DNA from: Verrucomicrobiales bacterium
Lineage (GTDB): Bacteria; Verrucomicrobiota; Verrucomicrobiia; Limisphaerales; Palsa-1400
NCBI GenBank assembly: GCA_003138485.1
Contig: PLGF01000041.1
Span: 1-32,150 of the forward strand
Reading direction: 5' to 3'
Length of the DNA stretch: 32,150 nucleotides
Shown piece after piece: positions 25,398 to 32,150 of the stretch. Below the pieces are notes generated by a model. That model was not told where the DNA came from. It saw only the letters and a program-made list of their open reading frames with translations, and searched no databases. The position numbers and the translations under genes were made by a program. Positions within the stretch are counted from its first letter, which is position 1; every line of letters begins with the position of its first letter.

Positions 25398-26882
25398 CTA
25401 ACGTTCCAGGGGCGGCTTTTCGTTGTGCCAGGGGGTGATTTGTTCGTAGGCGTGGGCCAGCCGGAGCAGCGTCTCCTCCCCGAAAGGCTTGCCCAGCAAC
25501 TGCAACCCAATGGGCAGCTTGGGACTGGCCGTAAAGCCGCACGGCAAACTCAGTCCGCAAATCCCGGCCAGATTGCACGATATGGTGAAGATGTCCGAGA
25601 GATACATTTGCAGCGGGTCGTCCGCCTTCTCCCCAATCTTGAAGGCGGCCGTCGGCGAGGTCGGCGTGATGATCGCATCGACCTTGTCGAAGGCGTTGAG
25701 AAAATCGCGCCGGATCAAGGTGCGGACCTTCTGGGCGCGCAAATAATAGGCGTCGTAATAGCCGCTGCTCAAGACGTAAGCCCCAAGGATGATGCGCCGC
25801 TTGACCTCCGCCCCAAAGCCGGCCCCGCGCGTTTTGCAATACAGATCAATCGGGTCGCTGCCCTCGACGCGCCGCCCGTAGCGGATGCCGTCGAACCGGG
25901 CCAGGTTGGCGCTGGCCTCGGCCGTGGCGATGATGTAGTAAGTTGCCACGGCGAATTCGGTGCGCGGGAGGGAAATCTCCACGATCTCGGCCCCCAGTTT
26001 TTCATATTGACTTACCGCCGCCTGCACGGCCGCGCCCACTTCCCCGTCCAGTCCCCCGATCATGTACTCCTTGGCCAGGCCCAATTTCAGCCCCTTGATC
26101 CGGCCGTCGAGCGCGGCGGTGTAATCGGGCGCTGTCCCCTCCACGCTGGTTGAATCGCGCGCGTCGTGGCCGCTGATCGCGCCCAGCACGAGGGCCGCGT
26201 CGCGCGCGTCCTTGGCCAGGGGGCCGATTTGGTCGAGGGACGACGCGAAAGCCACCAAGCCGTAGCGCGAGACGCGCCCGTAAGTGGGTTTCAATCCGAC
26301 GCATCCGCAGAGGGCGGCTGGCTGCCGGATGGATCCCCCGGTGTCGCTGCCCAGAGCGGCGATACACTCGTCGGCGGCCACGGCTGCGGCCGAGCCGCCG
26401 GAGGAGCCGCCCGGAATCCGGCTGGTATCCCACGGATTGCGAGTGGGGCCGAAAGAGGAATTCTCCGTGGAACTGCCCATGGCGAATTCATCCATGTTCA
26501 ATCGGCCAAAAACGATCGCGCCGGCCTCGCGGAGCTTTTCGATGACGGTCGCGTCGTAAGGCGAGATGAATTGCCCGAGTATCTTCGAGCCGCAATTGAG
26601 CGGCTGCCCGCGCACCGCCAGAACGTCCTTAATGGCAATAGGGATGCCCAGAAGGGGCTTTTGGCGGCGGGTTGTTCCACCCACCAAATGGCGATCAGCC
26701 GCCGCAGCCTGCTCCAAGGCGTCGGCGGCGTCATAACTGATAAAGGAATGGATACTGCCCTCGACTCGCTCGATGCGGTCCAGGCAGGCCCGCATGATTT
26801 CGAGCGCCGAAACCTCGCGCCGCTCCAGTTTCCCGGCCAATTCCCAGATGGTCAGTTCGTTGAGCATGGCGGTGGCGGTCAC
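25398..26882 (-). CDS. gatA: Asp-tRNA(Asn)/Glu-tRNA(Gln) amidotransferase subunit A
   Basis: Amidase subunit of GatCAB, which releases ammonia from glutamine for transamidation of mischarged Glu-tRNA(Gln) or Asp-tRNA(Asn). The Ser-cisSer-Lys triad is visible: Lys85 in IAIKDVL, Ser160 in [13 protein letters not shown] and nucleophile Ser184 in [11 protein letters not shown]. The length of 494 residues fits. GTG 26882 forms a GTGA overlap with the gatC stop; ATG 26867, giving MLNELTI, is an equally plausible start and matches the usual family N-terminus. gatB is not in the window. Confidence 0.97.
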   Translation of the reverse strand: MTATAMLNELTIWELAGKLERREVSALEIMRACLDRIERVEGSIHSFISYDAADALEQAAAADRHLVGGTTRRQKPLLGIPIAIKDVLAVRGQPLNCGSKILGQFISPYDATVIEKLREAGAIVFGRLNMDEFAMGSSTENSSFGPTRNPWDTSRIPGGSSGGSAAAVAADECIAALGSDTGGSIRQPAALCGCVGLKPTYGRVSRYGLVAFASSLDQIGPLAKDARDAALVLGAISGHDARDSTSVEGTAPDYTAALDGRIKGLKLGLAKEYMIGGLDGEVGAAVQAAVSQYEKLGAEIVEISLPRTEFAVATYYIIATAEASANLARFDGIRYGRRVEGSDPIDLYCKTRGAGFGAEVKRRIILGAYVLSSGYYDAYYLRAQKVRTLIRRDFLNAFDKVDAIITPTSPTAAFKIGEKADDPLQMYLSDIFTISCNLAGICGLSLPCGFTASPKLPIGLQLLGKPFGEETLLRLAHAYEQITPWHNEKPPLER

Positions 26883-27163
26883 TCCACGATTTTGGGGACG
26901 ATGAACAGCCCGTTGGCCTTGGCAGGCGCGTTGGCGAGCGCCTCTTCATTGGACAGCGACGGCCGGACCTCGTCCGCGCGAAACACGTTGACCAGCGGGA
27001 CGGCGTGGGCGGTCGGCTCGATCTGGCTGACATCGATCTGGTTGAGCTTCTCGATGTAGCCGAGGATGTTGGAGAGTTGGGCGCCGAATTGTTCCTCTTC
27101 GGCCGGCGTCAAGGCGATGCGCGCCAGATGCGCCACATATTTCACGTCGAAGTTTCCAGGCAT
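26879..27163 (-). CDS. gatC: Asp-tRNA(Asn)/Glu-tRNA(Gln) amidotransferase subunit C
   Basis: Small subunit that wraps around GatA and stabilises its contact with GatB. It has 94 residues with the family pattern: [20 protein letters not shown] near the N-terminus, [16 protein letters not shown] in the middle and the [10 protein letters not shown] end (consensus FxVPxVVE). It starts 9 bp after ptsH and overlaps gatA by 4 nt. Confidence 0.95.
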   Translation of the reverse strand: MPGNFDVKYVAHLARIALTPAEEEQFGAQLSNILGYIEKLNQIDVSQIEPTAHAVPLVNVFRADEVRPSLSNEEALANAPAKANGLFIVPKIVE

Positions 27164-27172
27164 GGGATCGGC

Positions 27173-27472
27173 TCAGTCTTCGTCGAATTTTCGTTTTACC
27201 AGCGCCTCGATGGCGTCGAGGGCCTCGTGGGCGTCGTCACCATCGCAGGTGACGGTCAATTTGGTCCCCGGCCCCGCCGCCAGCATCATCAAACCCATGA
27301 TGCTCTTGCCGTTGACAGTTTCGCCGTCCCGTTCCACCAGGACGCTGCATGTGAACTGGTTGGCCGCCTTGACAAACATCGCCGCGGGCCGGGCGTGGAT
27401 GCCCAGCTTGTTGATCACCACGAACTCACGATGGTGGGTTTGTTTGCCGCCCGTTTTTTTCGCGCTACTCAT
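27173..27472 (-). CDS. ptsH: HPr-like phosphocarrier protein
   Basis: HPr domain protein of 99 residues. The phosphotransfer histidine is His26 in NKLGIHARPAAMFV. The regulatory serine that HPr kinase targets is Ser57 in NGKSIMGLMML. An N-terminal extension of about 14 residues is rich in Lys, Thr and His. Its gene lies 43 bp after hprK, so kinase and substrate are encoded side by side. No enzyme I or EII gene is in view, which fits a regulatory role, but those genes could be elsewhere. Confidence 0.94.
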   Translation of the reverse strand: MSSAKKTGGKQTHHREFVVINKLGIHARPAAMFVKAANQFTCSVLVERDGETVNGKSIMGLMMLAAGPGTKLTVTCDGDDAHEALDAIEALVKRKFDED

Positions 27473-27515
27473 GCGCCGGTATGTTGCAAGGGAAATGGGG
27501 TTTTTGCGATGAAAA

Positions 27516-28466
27516 TCATATCGCGGGTTTGCTGGCGGTCATTTTGGCAATCAGCCGGTCGTTCAACTCCTTGGCCGGGTTGCGCCCCGCCGCCTTGAGT
27601 TTGGTCTGAAACGCAGCCACCTCGATCAACCGCGCCAAGTCCCGCCCCGGCCGCACCGGGATCGTTATATGCGGGACCGAAACCCCCAGGACCTTGACAT
27701 ATTCCTCCTCCATTCCCAGACGGTCCACGTCGGGCACTTCTTCCCATTGTTTGAGGGAGACGACCAAATCGACCTTCTTCTCCGAGCGGATGCTCCGAAC
27801 GCCGAACATGTCGGCCACGTTGATGATGCCGATGCCCCGGACTTCCATGTGGTTGCGCGTCACTTCGGCGCTGGTGCCCACAATCTCCCGTCCGTCCAGC
27901 AGCGTCACGCGCGTGACGTCGTCGGCAACCAGGCTGTAGCCCCGTTCGATGAGGGCCAGGACGCTCTCGCTTTTGCCGATGCCGCTTTCGCCGCGGATGA
28001 TCACGCCGACGCCCAGAATATCGACCATGCTGCCGATCTCAGTGCTCCGCGGGGCAAAGAGCATTTCCAGGGCGATGGTCGCCAGGTTGATGAACTTCAT
28101 GGTGATCATCGGCGTGACGAAAATCGGGACCTGGGCCTTTTCGGCGGCCTGCCGGAACAGTTTGTCCGGGGTGAGGTTGCGGGAGAAAATAACGCCTGGA
28201 ATCCGGTAGGAAAACAGATTGGCGTAGCGCTTCTGGCGCTGCGGGGCGGAGAGCGATTTGAGAAAACAGGTTTCCGCGTTGCCGATGACCTGCAGCCGTT
28301 TGTTGGCGAAGTAGCGCGTAAACCCGGCCAGCGCCAACCCCGGGCGGTTGACCGTCGGCTCGCGGATGATGCGCTTGAGACCGGTCGCCCCCGCCACCAA
28401 TTTCAAGGGCAGGCTGGCCGACTGCTCCGTGTAGAACCGCTCCACTGTTATTGTATCGCGCTGCAT
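27516..28466 (-). CDS. hprK: HPr kinase/phosphorylase
   Basis: Bifunctional enzyme that phosphorylates or dephosphorylates the regulatory serine of HPr. Its 316 residues are standard. The N-terminal DRTGG-like domain is followed by the kinase: P-loop GESGIGKS (159-166) with Lys165, ADDV with Asp183, signature EVRGIGIINVADMFG (208-222), Arg249, and PVRPGR (270-275). The position of the usual active-site His (HGxLVDI in the family) is Ile144, in STEIGSMVDI. All other active-site residues I can place are kept. The start at ATG 28466 has no Shine-Dalgarno. It is 48 bp after lptB. Confidence 0.94.
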   Translation of the reverse strand: MQRDTITVERFYTEQSASLPLKLVAGATGLKRIIREPTVNRPGLALAGFTRYFANKRLQVIGNAETCFLKSLSAPQRQKRYANLFSYRIPGVIFSRNLTPDKLFRQAAEKAQVPIFVTPMITMKFINLATIALEMLFAPRSTEIGSMVDILGVGVIIRGESGIGKSESVLALIERGYSLVADDVTRVTLLDGREIVGTSAEVTRNHMEVRGIGIINVADMFGVRSIRSEKKVDLVVSLKQWEEVPDVDRLGMEEEYVKVLGVSVPHITIPVRPGRDLARLIEVAAFQTKLKAAGRNPAKELNDRLIAKMTASKPAI

Positions 28467-28514
28467 GGGGCCGGAATGTTAAGCCGCCCGAGGCGGGAAG
28501 TCAGGCGAAAAGAG

Positions 28515-29315
28515 TCACAAATTAAACTCCGGCCCCAGGTAAATCTCGCGCGCTTTCGGGTCGTTGGGCATTTCCGGCCCCAACCCTTCATAGACCACCT
28601 CGCCGTGATGGATCAAATAGGCCCGGTCCACCAACTTGAGCGTTTCGCGGGCGTCGTGGTCGGTTATCAATATCCCCAGGCCCCGCTCCTTGAGGCGCCG
28701 GATGATCTTTTGCACTTCATATTTGGCAATCGGGTCGATGCCGCTGAAAGGTTCGTCCAGCAAGAGCAACTTGGGGCTGGTCACCAGCGCGCGGGTGATC
28801 TCCAGCCGGCGCTTTTCGCCGCCGCTCAACGTGTAAGCCCGGGCCTTGGCCAGGCGTGCCAGGTCCAATTCATCCAGCAGCGATTGCAGCCGCAATTGCC
28901 GCTCCCTGGCCCCGATGTCGCACGTTTCCAGGATCGCGAGGATGTTTTGCTCCACCGTCAGCTTCCGGAAAACCGACGGTTCCTGTGTCAAATACCCAAT
29001 CCCAAGCCGCGCCCGCTTGTGCATCGGCAGCCGGGTGATGCTCTTGCCCAAAAACACCACCCCGCCCTCGTCCGGCTCGACGATTCCCACGACGATGTTG
29101 AAAGTGGTGGTTTTGCCCGCGCCGTTGGGACCGAGCAGCCCCACGATCTCTCCGACGTTGACGAAGATGGAAACGACATTGACGACCCGGCGCCCGCCGT
29201 ATTCCTTGACCAGTTTGTCCGTCTCAAGCAGGCGGACGCCCGTTCCGACGGCGACGGCGGCCGCTGCGGCGGCGTTGATGGGCGCTGGTCCGGCATCTGG
29301 ATGTTGCTCGCTCAT
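28515..29315 (-). CDS. lptB: LPS export ABC transporter ATP-binding protein
   Basis: Cytoplasmic ATPase of the LptB2FG complex that drives LPS from the inner membrane to the outer membrane. It has 266 residues including an Ala-rich N-terminal extension of about 29. Walker A GPNGAGKTT starts at 62, the Q-loop Gln is 111 (GYLTQEPSVFRKLT is typical of LptB), the signature LSGGEKRR begins at 163, Walker B LLLLDEPFSGIDP covers about 183-195, and the switch His follows in ITDHDARET. It lies 3 bp after the LptC/LptA-like gene, which supports the function. Confidence 0.96.
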   Translation of the reverse strand: MSEQHPDAGPAPINAAAAAAVAVGTGVRLLETDKLVKEYGGRRVVNVVSIFVNVGEIVGLLGPNGAGKTTTFNIVVGIVEPDEGGVVFLGKSITRLPMHKRARLGIGYLTQEPSVFRKLTVEQNILAILETCDIGARERQLRLQSLLDELDLARLAKARAYTLSGGEKRRLEITRALVTSPKLLLLDEPFSGIDPIAKYEVQKIIRRLKERGLGILITDHDARETLKLVDRAYLIHHGEVVYEGLGPEMPNDPKAREIYLGPEFNL

Positions 29316-29318
29316 TTC

Positions 29319-31232
29319 TCAGCGGGAAGGTTGGTTGGTTTTGGCCCTGATGGGAATAATAATATAACGCCCGCCGGCCTCAAACAGGTTCGTCTTAGGC
29401 CGCCAATTCAGGAAGCTGGCGTTGGAAATAATGTAACTTTCAGTGCGGGCGCGCGGTGTGCCGGTCAATCTCATCAGGCCAGCCGCCTCCGTATAGACAG
29501 CCCGCTCGCCGGTGGCGTGCAGGGTCTGGGCGGCCTTCCTTTGATCAATCACCACGCCGCCCTCCCCCTCGGCTTGTTCAATCCGGTTTGTCACCGGCGA
29601 AAACCGCGCGCTCACCAACGGCGCTGTCAATTGGTTGGTCGCCGAGTTGGTTCCCGTCCCGAATTGAACCAGCACGACGTCCGTTTCCGCCAGGAGGTCC
29701 TTCATCAGCCCGGTGGCCGGTGAACGGCGCCCGGTCAGCGTGGCACAGGAAATCGTTTTGACCACCCCCGCCCGGTTGGGCGCGGTTTGACCGCGGACGT
29801 GGCCCCGTGCAACTCCCTGGACCACCTGGTTGCTTTCCAATGTGACCACCAGCAGATCGCAAGTCAGCGTGTCGCGCAGGGCGCCGTCCTCAATGAGCCG
29901 CGCGACGACGTGATCGTGAAAGGTCGCGAGGTTGGTTTCGTAGTCCAGGACGGCCGAGGTGATGATCAGCCACTGGTTGGTGGCGCCGCCGGAGGCCGAG
30001 GCGGCGTTGGTTTTGCCCGCGCCGGACACGTTGACTCTGAGCTGGGCGTCGCCGCGGGCGTGATAGATCTTGTTGGTCAACTCCGCCAGCAGCACCCGGC
30101 CCTTGACTTCCATCTGGCCGTTCCACCACGCCGGGTCGCCGGTCAATTCGAAGGAATCGTTGGTCCGATTGTAAACGGCCTGCTGGCCGGTGGCGCGGCT
30201 GTGGTCGGCCTGGTTGGTAATCATCACGTCGCCGCTGGCGGTCATGCTTTCCACCGGCCCGTTGGTGGGCGGCCACTGCAAGGTGGCAAAGCGGGCGAAC
30301 ATCTCGCGGAAGCCGTTCGTATCAGCTTGGGGCGGGCGGTTGGTCTGAGACGGTGCGTTGGGCCAGAGGACGTGGACGTGATTGGACCCCGTGAGAAAGT
30401 GGCGCGTGGTGTCATATAGAAAATAATCGGCCTGGGCCTGCTCGGCGCCGTTTTGCCAGGCGGCGTCGCCGGTCAGTTCCATCATCTCGCTGTTGTTGGT
30501 CAGGTAATAAAAGGCCCGCGCGCCTGTGGCGCGGCCCTTATTGGTCGTGGTGATGACGACGTCGTCCCTGGCCAGGGCCGTTTCGAGGGCGCCGTTGGTG
30601 GTGAACTGGACGGCCAGGCGACCGGAATTCAGGTCGTATTGCGGATCGATCACGCGAACACGACGCTCGTAATCGACCCTGTTGGAAGGGTAATTGAAGC
30701 GGCCGGAGGCCGATAGAATCTTCAAAATCTGCCCGCCCGCGGGCGCTCCGTTGGAAGGCGCGCTGCCCAGCAGCGGGGATTTGAGCAGCGACTTGACTAC
30801 CCGGGTTTCGACGTTGTTGGAAATTTCCAAAACATGGGTGGCGTCACTGAAAAGGAAACCGTCGCCCTGGGTGAAGACGTTGGTGGTTGGCGTGAACAGG
30901 ACGATGTGCCCCTGGTTCCAGGCGTCTTTGCTGGCGTTGTCGTACTGGCAGACGGGGGCCTGGACAATCAGTTGCAACTGGTTGAGATCCCCATTGCGGA
31001 ACATTCTCCTCTCGAAGAAGGTGGCCACGACTTCCCGCTCCGTCACGCGGGTCCAGTTCGAGGCTGTCATGATGCTTTCGATCTGCCTGCCCAGCGGAGT
31101 GAAGCGATAGTTGACAATCGAGCCGTTGGGCACTTCGTTCGTGGAGGCTGCTTCGAGGGCAACCGCGGCGCAGACCCAGGCCGCAAGCACCAACGCCGCC
31201 CGGCCGGCGGCGGGAGAAGGGCGGGTTTTCAT
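29319..31232 (-). CDS. LptC/LptA-like periplasmic LPS transport protein (OstA repeats)
   Basis: An exported 637-residue protein with a signal peptide of about 29 residues. The first part (about 35-160) is LptC-like, with strands that pair with ERRMFRNGDLNQLQL. Further on, several OstA/LptA-type beta units recur: ARDDVVITTTNKGRATG, ASGDVMITNQADHSRATGQQ, FHDHVVARLIEDG and AERAVYTEAAGLMRLTGTP. LptA alone has about 180 residues, so this is a long, multi-repeat version that may combine LptC and LptA roles as a periplasmic bridge. Position between kdsA (4-nt ATGA overlap) and lptB (3 bp) strongly supports LPS export. The split into exact domains is approximate. Confidence 0.85.
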   Translation of the reverse strand: MKTRPSPAAGRAALVLAAWVCAAVALEAASTNEVPNGSIVNYRFTPLGRQIESIMTASNWTRVTEREVVATFFERRMFRNGDLNQLQLIVQAPVCQYDNASKDAWNQGHIVLFTPTTNVFTQGDGFLFSDATHVLEISNNVETRVVKSLLKSPLLGSAPSNGAPAGGQILKILSASGRFNYPSNRVDYERRVRVIDPQYDLNSGRLAVQFTTNGALETALARDDVVITTTNKGRATGARAFYYLTNNSEMMELTGDAAWQNGAEQAQADYFLYDTTRHFLTGSNHVHVLWPNAPSQTNRPPQADTNGFREMFARFATLQWPPTNGPVESMTASGDVMITNQADHSRATGQQAVYNRTNDSFELTGDPAWWNGQMEVKGRVLLAELTNKIYHARGDAQLRVNVSGAGKTNAASASGGATNQWLIITSAVLDYETNLATFHDHVVARLIEDGALRDTLTCDLLVVTLESNQVVQGVARGHVRGQTAPNRAGVVKTISCATLTGRRSPATGLMKDLLAETDVVLVQFGTGTNSATNQLTAPLVSARFSPVTNRIEQAEGEGGVVIDQRKAAQTLHATGERAVYTEAAGLMRLTGTPRARTESYIISNASFLNWRPKTNLFEAGGRYIIIPIRAKTNQPSR

Positions 31233-32062
31233 TTGCTGGCCGGCAACGCGCGCACGACCGCATGCAACCTGACCAACCCAGCCAGAAGCCGCGCCATCTG
31301 GCCGAGCGGAATCATATTAGGGCCGTCGCTCAGGGCGTGATCCGGGTCGGGATGCGTTTCGATGAACAACCCGTCCGCCCCCGCGGCAAGAGCGCAGCGC
31401 GCCAGCACCGGCGCCATCTCCCGCTGCCCCCCCGAACGGTCTCCGCCCGCCCCGGGCAATTGCACTGAATGCGTCGCGTCGAAGATCACCGGAAATCCAA
31501 ATTGCCGAAGGATGGGGATTGAGCGCATGTCGGCCACCAGGTTGTTATAGCCAAAGGTTGTGCCGCGCTCGGTCACCAGCAACTTGTGGCCGCCCGCTCC
31601 GGCGGCTTTCTTGACGACTTGGCCCATTTCCTGCGGAGAAAGGAATTGTCCCTTTTTCAAATTCACAATCTTTCCCGTGCCCACCGCCGCCGCGATCAAA
31701 TCGGTCTGGCGGCACAGAAACGCGGGGATTTGCAGGATGTCAACCGCCCCGGCGGCGGCCCGCGCCTGGTCTTCGGTGTGGACATCGGTCAGGAGGGGAA
31801 CTCCGAAGCGCGCGCGAATCCGGGCCAGCACCGCCAGGCCCTCCGCCATGCCCGGGCCGCGGAAGGAAAGGCCGGAGGAGCGGTTGGCCTTGTCAAAGCT
31901 GGCCTTGAAAACATAGTTGACGCCCAGTTTGTCGCACGTCTTGCGGAGCGACTCGGCGACCTTGCGGCAGAGCGCCTCCGATTCGATGACGCACGGGCCG
32001 GCGATCAAAGTCAATTGCTTTGAGCGCCGCAACGAATTCCAAATGGCGGTGTCACTGAGCAT
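31229..32062 (-). CDS. kdsA: 3-deoxy-8-phosphooctulonate synthase
   Basis: Condenses phosphoenolpyruvate with arabinose 5-phosphate to Kdo 8-phosphate, the precursor of the LPS inner-core sugar; cytoplasmic. Visible family motifs are LIAGPCVIES, FKASFDKANRSS, LTDVHT, IPAFLCRQTDL, NLKKGQFLSP, RGTTFGYNNLVADMRS and DATHSVQLPG. ATG 32062 is chosen because GGAG lies 6 nt upstream, giving 277 residues, close to the usual length. An in-frame ATG at 32092 is less likely. It is the first gene of the minus-strand run visible here and overlaps the next gene by 4 nt. Confidence 0.96.
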   Translation of the reverse strand: MLSDTAIWNSLRRSKQLTLIAGPCVIESEALCRKVAESLRKTCDKLGVNYVFKASFDKANRSSGLSFRGPGMAEGLAVLARIRARFGVPLLTDVHTEDQARAAAGAVDILQIPAFLCRQTDLIAAAVGTGKIVNLKKGQFLSPQEMGQVVKKAAGAGGHKLLVTERGTTFGYNNLVADMRSIPILRQFGFPVIFDATHSVQLPGAGGDRSGGQREMAPVLARCALAAGADGLFIETHPDPDHALSDGPNMIPLGQMARLLAGLVRLHAVVRALPASK

Positions 32063-32150
32063 GCGCGTGTCTCCGCCCTTCTTGTATGGCAAAGCCGCGC
32101 CCGGAGCAAGCGCGCTTATGTTCCCAGCTGCAATTCAGACAGTGGGGGAA

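Noticed and set aside
23718..26153. 811-codon plus-strand frame
   Set aside because: It is antisense to queG, aroK and gatA, which are recognised by complete motif sets.
27669..29723. 684-codon plus-strand frame
   Set aside because: Antisense to hprK, lptB and the LptC/A-like gene; no family features of its own.

Overview
The window reads as chromosome of a Gram-negative bacterium of the Verrucomicrobiota, most likely a Pedosphaera/Limisphaera-type soil or sediment lineage. The call rests on secreted proteins full of Asn-Thr, beta-propeller proteins that begin with a WP-(F/W)-RGPN motif, a very large subtilase built from P, LamG and PPC-like modules, a C-terminal Trp/Tyr/Arg-Tyr-Phe-Arg module, and a PulG-type prepilin, together with an LPS-export operon and HPr/HPr kinase. 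This is family recognition from memory; no database was searched. No rRNA, CRISPR array, integrase or intact insertion sequence was seen.

Layout. 1-387: two copies of a 102-bp direct repeat plus strong hairpins. 388-8822: a 2341-residue secreted S8 protease and a 451-residue S8 protease with a secretin-like N domain, tail to tail. 8925-12383: a plus-strand run of DUF192 lipoprotein, hemL, ruvX, truA and trmL, then tRNA-Val(TAC) and an MFS exporter. 13748-16897 (minus): a PQQ-like beta-propeller with EF-hands, and an apparent fusion of an SGNH esterase to a GH12 glucanase domain. 17.0-19.05 kb: a gene graveyard with an antitoxin whose MazF-like toxin is cut short, a collapsed second copy of the SGNH-GH12 gene, a third copy of the dispersed repeat, a small unknown protein and the 5' stub of a PiT phosphate transporter. 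19149-21077: a radical-SAM protein and hemB, meeting at their stop codons. 21136-23542 (minus): a second beta-propeller with a Sel1 tail and a PulG/GspG-like pseudopilin. 23600-32062 (minus): a compact run kdsA, lptC/A-like, lptB, hprK, ptsH, gatC, gatA, aroK, queG, tRNA-Val(GAC).

How the genes work together. kdsA makes the Kdo precursor and the lptC/A-like and lptB genes serve LPS export. hprK and ptsH form a regulatory pair with no sugar-transport PTS gene in view. gatCA, queG, truA, trmL and the two tRNAs belong to translation and tRNA modification. hemL and hemB are both tetrapyrrole steps but lie about 9 kb apart. The secreted proteases, the SGNH-GH12 enzyme and the beta-propellers fit a polymer-degrading lifestyle.

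Most worth following up: the SGNH-GH12 fusion and its collapsed tandem copy, the N0-domain subtilase, the severed toxin-antitoxin pair, and an HprK lacking the usual active-site histidine.
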